Of a stretch of DNA of 64,000 nucleotides, positions 1 to 9,681 are shown piece by piece. The position numbers were made by a program, and so were the translations under genes. The stretch covers positions 113,940 through 177,939 of the forward strand of contig NZ_JALJRW010000005.1 in assembly GCF_024519465.1 (NCBI RefSeq). Reading direction: 5' to 3'. The DNA comes from Stenotrophomonas sp. Ste86. Its GTDB lineage: Bacteria; Pseudomonadota; Gammaproteobacteria; Xanthomonadales; Xanthomonadaceae. The notes under the pieces are model-generated. The model did no database searches. It was not told the DNA's origin and saw only the letters and a list, made by a program, of their open reading frames with translations. The first letter of the stretch is position 1; each line of letters begins with the position of its first letter.

Positions 1-2046
1 CGTGGCCAGCCGGCCTCGGCCGAGGCGACCCTGGCCGGACAGATCGAAGATGGGCTGAGCCTGGTGCCCGAACACGTGCTGGAGTCGCGGTTGGCGGTGC
101 GCAATTTCGCCACCGTGCTGCTGCGCGACTGGAAGCCGGTGCTGGGACGGCTGGATCGCCGCCTGGGCTGGATCGCCGGTGGCCTGGACATCAATCCCGA
201 CAGCAACCCGATCAGCCCCGAGCATATCGGCGTAGCCATCCATGAGGCGTTTGCCGACTGCGAGCTGGCCCCGGAAGTGCGGCTGGTGCTGATCAAGCTG
301 TGCGAACGCGACCTGCACGCCACGATCGGCAAGCGTTATGAAGCGCTGGACGAGCTGCTGGCCGCCGCCGGGGTCATGCCGCAGATGTCGACCCCGCGCC
401 GTCCTGCCGCACGCGCGCCAGCGCCGCGCCATGAACTGGACGAACTGGTCGATGCGCTGGATGCCGAATCGCTGGCCGGCAATGACGATGCGGCGGCGCC
501 TGCCTGGGCGCAACGCTTCGCCGATCGCTGGGCCGAAAGCCGCGGCCGCATGCAGTCCGCGCAGGCCGGCCCGGCGCCGGGCCCCGCCGGCGAAGGCATG
601 AGCAACAACCAGGGCATGCTGCTCGAAGCCCTGCACGAACTGCTGCAACAGACCCGCCACGTGCGCGAGGACGCCACCTCGGCGGCCAGCGTCGCCGTGG
701 GCCAGCAGCGTCCGCTCAGCCAGCGCGAAATGATGTCGGTGCTGTCGCTGCTGCAGGCCACCCCGAGCGCGACCCTGCGCGCGGCGATCGGCGAAGACGG
801 TGAATCGCTGGCCCAGCGGTTGAAGAGCGAAGTGCTGTCCGGTGCCACCCGCCTGGGCGTGGATCCGTCGCAGGCGCGGCTGGATCCGCAGGACGAGGAT
901 GCGATCGATCTGGTCGGCATGCTGTTCGATGTGATGCTGGACGAACGCGACCTGGAGGGCCGCTCGCGCGAGCTGATCGGCCGGTTGGTGGTGCCGTTCG
1001 TCAAGGTGGCCATGCTCGACCGACGCATGTTCGTGCAGAAGACCCATCCGGCGCGCAAGCTGCTCAACTCGCTGGCCGAGGCCTGCGAAGGCAACACCGG
1101 CGAAAGCCAGGCCGAGCGCGTGCTGATGGGCAAGGTCGAGGAGATCATCGAGCGCCTGGTGGCCGAGTTCAATGAGAACCTGGCGATCTTCCTGACCCTG
1201 GAAGAAGAATTCCGCGATTTCCTCGCCCAACACCGGCGCCGGATCGAGATCGCCGAGCGCCGCGCCGCTGAAACCCAGCGCGGCCAGGAAAAGCTGGAGA
1301 TGGCGCGCAGCCGTTCGGCCGCCGAGCTGGACCGGCGCATCGCCGATGCGACGCTGCCACAGGCCATCGGCGAATTCCTGCGTCAGCCGTGGCAGCACCA
1401 CCTGACCCTGAGCGTGCTGCGCGAGGGCGAAGACGGCGCATCGGTCGGTGAGGCGCTGGCACTGGCTGACGGCTTGCTGGAAGAAGTGGCCGAGGCGCGC
1501 CGGCAGATTGTCGGCAAGCCTTGGCTGCAGGCCTGGCACGCGTCGCTGCGCAAGGTGTTTGCCAGTGTCGGCGTGCATGCCGATGCGGCCACCGGCGCGA
1601 TCGATGCGCTGCACGACACCCTGCAGGGCATCGCCGAATCGCGCCCGGAACTGGAGCGCGCGCTGCCCGAATTGCCGCAGGTGGCGTTGCCCACCCCGCC
1701 GGTGCAGGAAACCGCTGCCGTCGAGCTGGGCAGCAAGGTGGACGTCAGCGATTTCGACAACGCCGATGCGGACCGTTTCCGCGGCCTGGAGATCGGCACG
1801 TGGCTGGACTTCGTGGACAAGGACGGCAAGGTGCAGGCCGGCAAGCTGTCCTGGGTGAGTCCGATTTCCTCGCGCCTGCTGTTCGTCAATCGTCGTGGCG
1901 TGCGCTTCTGCGTGGCCTCGCCGGAAGAACTTGCGGTGATGGTGCGGCTGGGCCGCCTGCGCGCGCATATCGACGATGGTGCCTTCGACAGCGCCATGCA
2001 GGGTGTGATCGACCGGCTGGACAACAAGAACGCCACCGTGCATTGA
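1..2046 (+). CDS. DUF1631 family protein (5' end outside window)
   Basis: The reading frame is open from base 1, so the gene starts upstream and only its last 681 codons are present. A GTG at 64 is in frame but is unlikely to be the start, because coding continues above it. The protein is largely helical and charged, with an Ala/Pro-rich segment about 110-190 residues into the visible part. A small beta-rich C-terminal domain follows, with a 'TWLDFVDKDGK' to 'LLFVNRRG' stretch that looks PilZ-like. Long proteins of this type are classed as DUF1631, whose function is not established. There is no signal peptide in the visible part. A GTAG palindrome follows 4 bases after the stop, and pntAA lies 115 bases downstream. 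Family assignment is by recognition of the C-terminal region. Confidence 0.85.
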   Translation, partial: RGQPASAEATLAGQIEDGLSLVPEHVLESRLAVRNFATVLLRDWKPVLGRLDRRLGWIAGGLDINPDSNPISPEHIGVAIHEAFADCELAPEVRLVLIKLCERDLHATIGKRYEALDELLAAAGVMPQMSTPRRPAARAPAPRHELDELVDALDAESLAGNDDAAAPAWAQRFADRWAESRGRMQSAQAGPAPGPAGEGMSNNQGMLLEALHELLQQTRHVREDATSAASVAVGQQRPLSQREMMSVLSLLQATPSATLRAAIGEDGESLAQRLKSEVLSGATRLGVDPSQARLDPQDEDAIDLVGMLFDVMLDERDLEGRSRELIGRLVVPFVKVAMLDRRMFVQKTHPARKLLNSLAEACEGNTGESQAERVLMGKVEEIIERLVAEFNENLAIFLTLEEEFRDFLAQHRRRIEIAERRAAETQRGQEKLEMARSRSAAELDRRIADATLPQAIGEFLRQPWQHHLTLSVLREGEDGASVGEALALADGLLEEVAEARRQIVGKPWLQAWHASLRKVFASVGVHADAATGAIDALHDTLQGIAESRPELERALPELPQVALPTPPVQETAAVELGSKVDVSDFDNADADRFRGLEIGTWLDFVDKDGKVQAGKLSWVSPISSRLLFVNRRGVRFCVASPEELAVMVRLGRLRAHIDDGAFDSAMQGVIDRLDNKNATVH

Positions 2047-2050
2047 GCCG

Positions 2051-2075
2051 GTAGCGCCGGGCCCTGCCCGGCGGC
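2051..2075. repeat. SMAG-like GTAG palindrome
   Basis: The element begins GTAG and continues with GCCGGGC, CCT, GCCCGGC, which gives a seven-base-pair stem. It sits just after the stop codon of the DUF1631 gene. The GTAG end plus short GC-rich stem is the hallmark of the SMAG repetitive extragenic palindromes of Stenotrophomonas maltophilia. Confidence 0.6.
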
Positions 2076-2161
2076 AGTGCACCAGCGAGGTGGGGCGGCA
2101 GGCGTCCATGCCGCGATCAGGTTACGATCCCCCCACACTCTGCTGATCGTCGGGGACATGC

Positions 2162-3247
2162 ATGGCTGTCGATGTGCTGGTGGTACGGGAACGCGCGCCG
2201 GGCGAGCGACGCGTGGCGATGACGCCGGAGACGGCGCGCAAGCTGGCCGCCCTGGGCGCGACGGTGTGGTTCGAGCCCGCGGCCGGACAGGCGGCGGGTT
2301 TTCCTGATCAGGCCTATCTGGACGTCGGCGCGCAGTTGGCCGACGACGCGCGCCTGGCCGTGGCCGACATCGTGTTGTGCGTGCAGCCGCCGGACAACGC
2401 GCGGCTGGGCCAGCTCAAATCCGGCGCCAGCCTGGTCGGCATGCTGCATCCGCAGGCCAATGCCGAACGCGCCGGGTTGATCCAGTCGCGGGGGCTGCAG
2501 GCCTTCCCGCTGGAACGCCTGCCGCGCACCACCCGAGCGCAATCAATGGACGTGCTCAGTTCGCAGGCCGGCATGGCCGGCTACAAGGCCACGCTGATCG
2601 CCGCGCAGCGCGCACCGCGCTTCTTCCCGATGCTGACCACTGCGGCCGGCACCATTCGTCCGTCGCGGGTGCTGGTCGTCGGTGCCGGCGTGGCCGGGCT
2701 GCAGGCGATCGCCACCGCGCGCCGGTTGGGCGCCCAGGTGGAGGGCTTCGATGTGCGGCCGGAGACCCGTGAGCAGATCGAATCGCTGGGTGGCAAGTTC
2801 CTCGACCTGGGCGTGAGCGCGGTCGGTGAGGGCGGTTACGCGCGGCCGCTGACCGAGGAGGAGCGCGCCGAGCAGCAGCGTCGTCTCGGCGAGCACCTGC
2901 GGCTGGTCGATGTGGTGATCTGCACCGCAGCGGTGCCCGGGCGCCCGGCGCCGAAGATCGTCACCACCGCGATGGTGCAGGGCATGAAGCCAGGCAGCGT
3001 GATCGTCGACCTGGCGGCCGAGACCGGCGGCAACTGCGAGGCAACCCGGCCCGGTGAGGTGGTGGATGTCGACGGGGTGACCGTCGATGGGCCGCTCGAC
3101 CTGGCCAGCCTCGGTGCGGTGCACGCCAGCGAGATGTATGCGCGCAACGTCTACAACTTCGTGGCGCTGTTCCTCAAGGACGGGGCGATTGGTTTCGACT
3201 GGGACGACGAGCTGCTGGCCAAGACCCGCTGGATAGCCGGCGGCTGA
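2162..3247 (+). CDS. pntAA: NAD(P) transhydrogenase subunit alpha part 1 (NAD-binding domain I)
   Basis: This 361-residue cytoplasmic domain I of the proton-translocating transhydrogenase binds NAD(H). It passes hydride to NADP in domain III of the beta subunit, and the reaction is driven by the proton gradient. It resembles alanine dehydrogenase. An N-terminal catalytic lobe contains 'SSQAGMAGYKA', and a Rossmann lobe carries the glycine-rich motif 'VVGAGVAGLQA' near residue 180. The length fits the split three-gene form of the enzyme. The start at 2162 follows a GGGGA ribosome site. The two membrane-bearing partners are not adjacent: they begin at 4924, after an inserted opposite-strand gene group. 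Confidence 0.95.
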   Translation: MAVDVLVVRERAPGERRVAMTPETARKLAALGATVWFEPAAGQAAGFPDQAYLDVGAQLADDARLAVADIVLCVQPPDNARLGQLKSGASLVGMLHPQANAERAGLIQSRGLQAFPLERLPRTTRAQSMDVLSSQAGMAGYKATLIAAQRAPRFFPMLTTAAGTIRPSRVLVVGAGVAGLQAIATARRLGAQVEGFDVRPETREQIESLGGKFLDLGVSAVGEGGYARPLTEEERAEQQRRLGEHLRLVDVVICTAAVPGRPAPKIVTTAMVQGMKPGSVIVDLAAETGGNCEATRPGEVVDVDGVTVDGPLDLASLGAVHASEMYARNVYNFVALFLKDGAIGFDWDDELLAKTRWIAGG

Positions 3248-3255
3248 GGCGAACA

Positions 3256-3460
3256 GCAGCCACGCACGGCGTGGCTTTACCCAGTCATCCCGCAACCCGG
3301 TAGAGCCACCCCATGGGTGACTGCCCGCGATGCCAGACCAAAAAGCAGCCCCGCACGGCGTGGCTCCACCCAGCCATCCCGCAACCCGGTAGAGCCACCC
3401 CATGGGTGGCTGCCCGCGATGCCAGACCAAAAAGTAGCCCCGCACGGCGTGGCTCCACCC
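3256..3460. repeat. Tandem 89-bp repeat (2.3 copies) containing SMAG-like palindromes
   Basis: Copies start at 3256, 3345 and 3434, exactly 89 bases apart, and the third is cut off after about 27 bases. Each full copy holds one palindrome beginning GTAGAGCCACC (3300 and 3389) and an oppositely oriented relative around GCACGGCGTGGCT. Each unit is therefore an inverted SMAG-like pair that has been duplicated in tandem. The repeat lies between the convergent genes pntAA and the DUF3106 gene. It could act as a transcription barrier or mRNA 3' stabiliser, but that is inference. Confidence 0.75.
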
Positions 3461-3471
3461 GAGACGCGCCC

Positions 3472-3897
3472 TCAGCGCTTCGGCGGCGGCGCGTCTTTGA
3501 CCGGATTGGCCTTGAGCCACTCCTGGCGCTGCTCGGGGGTCATCTTCGACCAGCGTTCGCGCAGGTCGTCGCGCTGGGCCGGGCTCAGCTCGCGCATCTG
3601 CGCGAACAGCGCACGGGCCTGCTCGCGCTGTTCCGGATTCATGTTCTCGAAGCGGTGCCGACCGCGCCGGGCCAGCTCGCGCTGCTCGGGGGTCATGCTT
3701 TGCCAGCGCTGGCCGTGCTGCAGCATGCGCTCGCGCTGTGGCGGCGATGCATCGTTCCAGCGGTCGCGGACCGGCGCGATCAGCGCCTCGCGTTGCTGCG
3801 GGGTCAGCCGCTCCCAGTCGGGCAGGGTCGGGCTCTGCGCCCCGGCCGCCGCGCTCGCGCACAGCAGCAGCAACGCCAGGATCAGTCGCGGTGTCAT
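3472..3897 (-). CDS. DUF3106 domain protein, secreted, TPEQR-repeat
   Basis: This 141-residue protein has a clear N-terminal signal peptide (hydrophobic core 'LILALLLLCASAAAGA'). The rest is built from about six degenerate repeats of roughly 15-20 residues centred on the motif (S/T)P-x-QR: LTPQQRE, SPPQRER, MTPEQRE, MNPEQRE, LSPAQRD and MTPEQRQ. This repeat defines DUF3106, a periplasmic family of unknown role. I placed the start at 3897 rather than at the upstream ATG at 3933, because GGAG lies just before it and the signal peptide begins there. It is the last gene of a three-gene minus-strand set with a sigma factor, whose activity it may report on or depend on. That link is inferred from position. 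Confidence 0.85.
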   Translation of the reverse strand: MTPRLILALLLLCASAAAGAQSPTLPDWERLTPQQREALIAPVRDRWNDASPPQRERMLQHGQRWQSMTPEQRELARRGRHRFENMNPEQREQARALFAQMRELSPAQRDDLRERWSKMTPEQRQEWLKANPVKDAPPPKR

Positions 3898-3899
3898 GT

Positions 3900-4235
3900 T
3901 CACTCCATTGCCAGGTCGGTCGTGCCCAGCCACACGTACAGGTCGGGATTCTCGTCGAGCACATCGCTGCTGTCATCCACCGTGCTCGTCACCGGCGGTG
4001 CGGCCGGTGTGGTTGGCGGGTTGACGGTGAAACTGTAGCCCAGCGCCAGCGCAGCCACGGCCGAGCAGGCAGTAGCCATCCACCAGCCATGCACGCGCCC
4101 ACGCCGTGGCGCAGCGGCCTGGCGGTCGCGGCGCAGCCGCGCCAGCGTGGCCGGCGACAGCTGCTGCAGGGCCTGCGCATGCAACGCGCGCAGGGTGGTG
4201 TCATCGAGGACGGGTGGGGTGATGGGGCGGCTCAC
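3900..4235 (-). CDS. Small single-span membrane protein, probable anti-sigma factor
   Basis: This 111-residue protein starts at a GTG that overlaps the sigma factor stop (GTGA, four bases), implying translational coupling. An N-terminal cytoplasmic segment contains 'LSPATLARLRRDRQ'. It is followed by one membrane span ('WWMATACSAVAALALGY') and a Pro/Thr-rich, then acidic, tail. The size, topology and position directly after an ECF sigma gene and before a DUF3106 gene match small anti-sigma-like proteins such as the DUF3619 type. I see no zinc-binding HxxxCxxC motif. The anti-sigma role is inference. The stop lies two bases from the DUF3106 start. Confidence 0.7.
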   Translation of the reverse strand: MSRPITPPVLDDTTLRALHAQALQQLSPATLARLRRDRQAAAPRRGRVHGWWMATACSAVAALALGYSFTVNPPTTPAAPPVTSTVDDSSDVLDENPDLYVWLGTTDLAME

Positions 4236-4789
4236 AGTTCGATCTCCAGGTGCTGCTGCAGCGCCTGCCGGGCGCGCGAAAGATGGGTTTTGACCGCGCC
4301 TTCGCTGCAGCCCATGGCCTTGGCGGTGGTGGCGCCGTCCAGCTGTTGCAGTACGCGAAGGGTGAAGGCCTCGCGCTGGCGCGCAGGCAGTTCGCGCAGT
4401 GCCGCCACCAGCCGCGCGTACTGCTGGTGCTGCTCGTGGGCCTGCGCGGGGCCGGGCGCCGAATCGGCCCAATCGATGTCATGGTCGCCGCCTTCCTCGT
4501 CGCTGCTGCGCCAGAAGCGCAGGCGGAAGCCGCGTCGGCGCTGCAGGTCCACCACGCGTCGGCGCAGGATGCTCCAGAACAGCGGCGCCCACTCGGCGGC
4601 CGGCTTGTCCTGGTAGGACAACATGCGCAGCATCGCGTCCTGCACCGCATCCAACGCATCGTCGCGCTGGTGCAGGCCAGCCTCGGCGAAACGGAACGCG
4701 CGCGGGCCGATCCCGGCCAGGAACGCATCCAGCGACACCGGCAGCGCGGCGTCGGCCTGGTCGGGCAGTGTCTGCAAGGTAGGGCTCAC
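4232..4789 (-). CDS. ECF-type RNA polymerase sigma factor
   Basis: This is a sigma-70 family protein of about 185 residues with only regions 2 and 4. Region 2 includes 'DDALDAVQDAMLRML' (the ECF QD motif) and 'LFWSILRRRVVDLQRRR'. Region 4 includes 'LPARQREAFTLR' and the helix-turn-helix 'CSEGAVKTHLSRARQAL'. The frame extends back to an ATG at 4924, but that would overlap the pntAB start and its leader. The family normally begins close to the GTG chosen here at 4789; another GTG lies at 4795, and neither has a strong ribosome site. It is first in a coupled three-gene operon with a membrane protein and a secreted DUF3106 protein, the usual arrangement for an envelope-responsive sigma. Confidence 0.85.
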   Translation of the reverse strand: MSPTLQTLPDQADAALPVSLDAFLAGIGPRAFRFAEAGLHQRDDALDAVQDAMLRMLSYQDKPAAEWAPLFWSILRRRVVDLQRRRGFRLRFWRSSDEEGGDHDIDWADSAPGPAQAHEQHQQYARLVAALRELPARQREAFTLRVLQQLDGATTAKAMGCSEGAVKTHLSRARQALQQHLEIEL

Positions 4790-4923
4790 CAGCACAGGGT
4801 AGCGCTCGCGCAGGGGGATACCGTGAGAACGCCCCAGCGCCCGATCGGTTGACCGGCCTGCAGATCGGTTCAGCGCATGGTTATGATGGGGGGACGGGAA
4901 GACCGCCTGGGAGACAGACTGCA

Positions 4924-5228
4924 ATGAGCGACGGGTTCGTGGCGTTGTACATCTTCATGCTGGCCGCGATTGCCGGCCACGTGATCATTTCGCGGGTGCC
5001 GGTGATCCTGCACACCCCTTTGATGTCCGGGTCCAACTTCATCCACGGCATCGTACTGATCGGCGCGATGGTCGTGCTGGGCCATGCGCAGACGCCGCTG
5101 GAGAAGATCATCGGTTTCATCGCGGTGGTCCTGGGCGCAGGCAATGCGGCCGGTGGCTACGTGGTGACCGAACGCATGCTGGACATGTTCAAGCCCAGCG
5201 CCAAGCGCGACGCCGGGGAGAAGGCGCC

Positions 5229-5232
<4 letters not shown>
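4924..5232 (+). CDS. pntAB: NAD(P) transhydrogenase subunit alpha part 2 (membrane)
   Basis: This 102-residue membrane subunit has three hydrophobic spans ('FVALYIFMLAAIAGHVII', 'FIHGIVLIGAMVVLGHA' and 'IIGFIAVVLGAGNAAGGYVV'). It supplies part of the proton channel (domain II) of the transhydrogenase. The start at 4924 has a GGGAG ribosome site about ten bases upstream, and an in-frame ATG at 4849 lacks one. The stop overlaps the pntB start (TTGA), so the two membrane parts are coupled. Its usual neighbour pntAA lies 1.7 kb upstream, separated by the sigma factor cassette on the other strand. Confidence 0.95.
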
Positions 5233-6683
<1,451 letters not shown>

Positions 6684-6694
6684 AGCAACATCGC

Positions 6695-6787
6695 GTAGTG
6701 CCGGCCGCTGGCCGGCTCCCACGATGCGTGAATACCAACGCGTTTCCGTCCAGACGTCAGGAAGAGCCGGCCAGCGGCCGGCACTAC
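6695..6787. repeat. Inverted pair of SMAG-like palindromes
   Basis: One element begins GTAGTGCCGGCC at 6695. Its inverted copy ends GGCCGGCACTAC at 6787, with about 44 bases between them. Each arm has its own internal hairpin (GCCGGCC..GGCCGGC), and the two arms can also pair with each other. The pair lies between the convergent genes pntB and the membrane protein at 6831, where it could serve as a bidirectional transcription barrier. Confidence 0.75.
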
Positions 6788-6830
6788 CGATGCATGCAAG
6801 GCATGCGGCGACAGCGCGCATGCAGGGCGG

Positions 6831-7250
6831 CTACTTCGCCACCCACCACCCAACCACCAGGGCCACGCCCAGCCACAGCCATTCGGCTGCGCCATTGGCC
6901 AGGCCGAGCAGGGTCCAGGCCATGAACGGGCCCATCCGCAACGCTGAATCCCACGGATTGAGCCCCATCGAGCCACCCAGGTAGGCCGAGGCGATGCCCC
7001 AGTTGGCTGCCAGCGCCACCAGCACGGTGGCCAGCAGAGTCACCGCCACGCGGGCCCGGCCAGCACCAAAGGTGCCCAGGCGCAGCATGAAGGCGATATC
7101 CAAGGCCGCCAGCACGGCCATCCAGCCAGCCTGGCGGCCGCTGAGCAGGGCGATGAACAACCAGGCCAACGTGGCCGTGACAACACCAAGCAGCAACATC
7201 GGGGGCCAGAGCCAGTGGCGGCTCCGGACAGGCACGGACGTGGGCGACAT
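6831..7250 (-). CDS. Hypothetical inner-membrane protein, four spans
   Basis: This 139-residue hydrophobic protein has about four membrane helices ('LLLGVVTATLAWLFIALL', 'WMAVLAALDIAFML', 'VAVTLLATVLVALAANWGI' and 'WLWLGVALVVGWWVA'). A conserved-looking loop 'GGSMGLNPWDSALRMGPF' lies between helices 3 and 4. I do not recognise the family. The ATG at 7250 follows AGGAAG at good spacing, and an upstream in-frame ATG at 7448 would overlap sufT. It is divergent from sufT and convergent with pntB. Confidence 0.75.
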   Translation of the reverse strand: MSPTSVPVRSRHWLWPPMLLLGVVTATLAWLFIALLSGRQAGWMAVLAALDIAFMLRLGTFGAGRARVAVTLLATVLVALAANWGIASAYLGGSMGLNPWDSALRMGPFMAWTLLGLANGAAEWLWLGVALVVGWWVAK

Positions 7251-7368
7251 GCAATCTTCCTGTAAGTGCCCACAGGATACCGGCTTGCGGGGTGACCGGC
7301 GCGTGGGCGGCCACTGGGCTAAAATGGTCGCCTTGCGGGAATTGGCCGCGACCCCCATATCGATCCAC

Positions 7369-7920
7369 ATGTATTCCCGTAGCAGTGAACCTGTCCACTT
7401 CGAACGCGACTGCGAGGCCGTCATGGTCCCGCAGGGCGAAACGGTCACGCTGCCCGCCGGCAGCTATGGCTACATCACCCAGGCCCTGGGTGGGAGCTAT
7501 ACCGTGTTTGTCGAAGGCAATCTGTTCCGCATTGCCGGCAAGGATGGCGATGCCATCGGCAAGGAAGCGCCCCCGGCGCTGGAACTGCCCGCCGATGCCT
7601 CCGACGAGGAAGTCGAAAAACTGGTGTGGCAGCAGCTGCGCACCTGCTTCGACCCGGAGATTCCGTTCAACATCGTCGACCTGGGCCTGGTCTATGAAGT
7701 GGACCTCAAGCACCTGGACGATGGCCAGCGCGAGGTCGACATCAAGATGACCCTCACCGCGCCCGGCTGTGGCATGGGCGAGATCCTGGTGGACGATGTG
7801 CGCAGCAAGCTGGAAATGATTCCGACGGTGGCCGAGGCCGACGTCGAGCTGGTGTTCGACCCGCCGTGGGGCCGTCACATGATGTCCGAGGCCGCCCGGC
7901 TCGAAACCGGCATGCTGTAA
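7369..7920 (+). CDS. sufT: Putative Fe-S cluster assembly protein SufT
   Basis: This 183-residue protein has an N-terminal beta-rich region (about 1-80) followed by a MIP18/PaaD-like domain (DUF59). The domain carries the signatures 'CFDPEIPFNIVDLGLVYEV' and 'LTAPGCGMGEILVDDV', with the cysteine typical of the family. SufT-type proteins help mature Fe-S enzymes. The start 'MYSRSSEP' at 7369 fits homologues; in-frame codons upstream run into the divergent gene. The ribosome site is weak. ilvE begins 60 bases after the stop on the same strand. The branched-chain pathway contains the Fe-S enzyme IlvD, but any link is conjecture. Confidence 0.9.
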   Translation: MYSRSSEPVHFERDCEAVMVPQGETVTLPAGSYGYITQALGGSYTVFVEGNLFRIAGKDGDAIGKEAPPALELPADASDEEVEKLVWQQLRTCFDPEIPFNIVDLGLVYEVDLKHLDDGQREVDIKMTLTAPGCGMGEILVDDVRSKLEMIPTVAEADVELVFDPPWGRHMMSEAARLETGML

Positions 7921-7980
7921 CCGCCTGCCGCCGCGCCTGCGGTGGAAGGCGTTCCCCGTAACCAGAACAGGAAATATCCG

Positions 7981-9078
7981 GTGTCCCAGTCTTCCGTGAG
8001 CTTCAACACCACCCGTTCCGCCCAGCCGCGCAGCAGCGAGGAGCGTGAGCGCATCCTGGCCGCCCCCGGTTTTGGTCTGCACTTCACCGACCACATGGTG
8101 GAAGTGCGGTGGGACAAGGACACCGGCTGGCACGATGCCGTGGTGCGCCCGTACGGCCCGCTGCAGCTGGACCCGGCCGCCGCAGTGCTGCATTACGGCC
8201 AGGAAATCTTCGAAGGCATCAAGGCCTACCGCCACGCCGACGGCTCGATCTGGACCTTCCGCCCGGAGGCCAACGGCCGCCGCCTGCAGCGTTCGGCCCA
8301 GCGCCTGGCGCTGCCGGAACTGCCGGTCGACATCTTCGTCGAATCGCTCAAGCAGATGATTGCCGTGGACGCCAGCTGGGTGCCGTCGGCCGACGAATCC
8401 AGCCTGTACTTCCGCCCCTTCATGATCGGCGATGAAGCCTTCCTCGGCGTGCGCGGCGCGCACAAGGCCGGTTACTACGTGATCGCCAGCCCGGCCGGCC
8501 CGTACTTCGCCAAGGGCGTGGCCCCGGTGTCGATCTGGCTGTCCACCGAATATGCACGCGCGGGCAAGGGCGGTACCGGTGCGGCCAAGTGCGGTGGCAA
8601 CTACGCCGCCTCGCTGCTGCCACAGCAGAAGGCGCAGGCGCAGGGCTGCTCGCAGGTGCTGTTCCTGGATCCGGTCGAGGGCAAGTACTTGGAAGAACTG
8701 GGTGGCATGAACGTGTTCCTGGTCTACAAGGACGGCACCCTGGTGACCCCGTCGCTGTCGGGCAGCATCCTGGAAGGCATCACCCGCGAAAGCATCCTGC
8801 AGCTGGCGCGCGACCGCGGCATGAAGGTCGAAGAGCGCAAGGTCACCCTTGATGAGTGGAAGGACGGCGTGACCTCCGGCGAGATCGTGGAAGCGTTCGC
8901 CTGCGGCACCGCAGCGGTGGTCACCCCGATCGGCCAGCTCAAGGGCGAAGACTTCTCGGTGGGCGACATCACCGCCCCGGCCGGCGAAGTGACGCTGTCG
9001 CTGCGCAAGGAACTGACCGACATCCAGTACGGTCGCCTGCCGGACCGTCACGGCTGGCTGGTGCGCCTGGACGCGTAA
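7981..9078 (+). CDS. ilvE: Branched-chain amino acid aminotransferase
   Basis: This 365-residue class IV PLP-dependent aminotransferase carries out the last transamination for Leu, Ile and Val. It is of the longer (about 360-residue) type. Visible signatures are 'LHYGQEIFEGIKAYR', the PLP-lysine region 'GAAKCGGNYAASL', and 'EELGGMNVFLVYKDGTLVTPSLSGSILEGITR'-type segments. The C-terminal 'EAFACGTAAVVTPIG' marks the cofactor phosphate site. The GTG at 7981 is preceded by AGGA seven to ten bases upstream, and an ATG at 7942 lacks a ribosome site. A strong intrinsic terminator follows. Confidence 0.95.
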   Translation: MSQSSVSFNTTRSAQPRSSEERERILAAPGFGLHFTDHMVEVRWDKDTGWHDAVVRPYGPLQLDPAAAVLHYGQEIFEGIKAYRHADGSIWTFRPEANGRRLQRSAQRLALPELPVDIFVESLKQMIAVDASWVPSADESSLYFRPFMIGDEAFLGVRGAHKAGYYVIASPAGPYFAKGVAPVSIWLSTEYARAGKGGTGAAKCGGNYAASLLPQQKAQAQGCSQVLFLDPVEGKYLEELGGMNVFLVYKDGTLVTPSLSGSILEGITRESILQLARDRGMKVEERKVTLDEWKDGVTSGEIVEAFACGTAAVVTPIGQLKGEDFSVGDITAPAGEVTLSLRKELTDIQYGRLPDRHGWLVRLDA

Positions 9079-9102
9079 GCGCCGCCGCGCGGCTGCCGTA
9101 CT

Positions 9103-9133
9103 GAAAACCCGCCTGGCGACAGGCGGGTTTTTT
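9103..9133 (+). terminator. Intrinsic terminator after ilvE
   Basis: The stem AAACCCGCCT / AGGCGGGTTT with a six-base loop runs straight into a T tract. It lies about 25 bases after the ilvE stop. Confidence 0.9.
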
Positions 9134-9681
9134 CATGGGCGGTCAAACAATCATCCGGCCATCCGCTGGCCACCGGCGGGCTTTTTCAGGGCCGCACCAA
9201 CCCGTTCCTGCGCGCAAGTTGCGCCGGCCGTTGGCCGGCTCCTCATGACCCCCGGCACCGCCAGCCGCGGTCAGCGCGAGCAGCCGGCCAACGGCGCGCA
9301 CCAGATCGGCAGATCGGCACGTTGTCCAGCGGTGGCAACGACGTGCAGGCCCCGGCGCGCAAGGCTTGTCCGCGAATTGACGGTCAAGACAGCTGAAATG
9401 GACATGTGATGACGTTTCCTGACCGTTCGTCAGGCGGAGAGTTCCTTCACTTTCACAAACCCTCGACCCGAAAAGTCTCAGATCCGACATTTCATGTTCC
9501 TGAAGTGCGGCTGAAACATTGTTGAATGCGCACCGAGCCACTAGCGTCGCGATGGGCGGTTTGATTCAGGGGAACCGATCCAACACCTGGTCCGATCCGC
9601 GCCATCGACTTCAGCAGCCCCCGGGTCGGGACTGGACATTCAGCCGCGTTCGCGGCACCCACTGTCTGAAAGGGAAATCCG
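9134..9681. other. Non-coding gap before the protease gene, with degenerate palindromes
   Basis: No convincing gene is present. A pair of degenerate SMAG-like palindromes in opposite orientation occurs at about 9221-9242 (GCCGGCCGTTGGCCGGCTCC) and 9279-9298. A six-base-pair inverted repeat CCTGAC-CGTTC-GTCAGG is at 9418-9434. The stretch 9440-9680 probably carries the protease promoter and leader, but I could not pick a clear -35/-10 pair. An AAGGGAAAT ribosome site lies just before the ATG at 9682. Confidence 0.5.

Noticed and set aside
3313..4038. Plus-strand frames crossing the 89-bp repeats and the DUF3106 gene.
   Set aside because: They translate the tandem repeats in two frames and then run antisense to a gene with signal peptide and family motif.
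4790..4924. N-terminal extension of the sigma factor to an ATG at 4924.
   Set aside because: The extra 45 residues do not look like sigma region 2, and the segment overlaps the pntAB ribosome site and start codon.
9143..9541. A 132-codon minus-strand frame between ilvE and the protease gene.
   Set aside because: It crosses degenerate palindromes, begins at the terminator of ilvE and shows no coding character.
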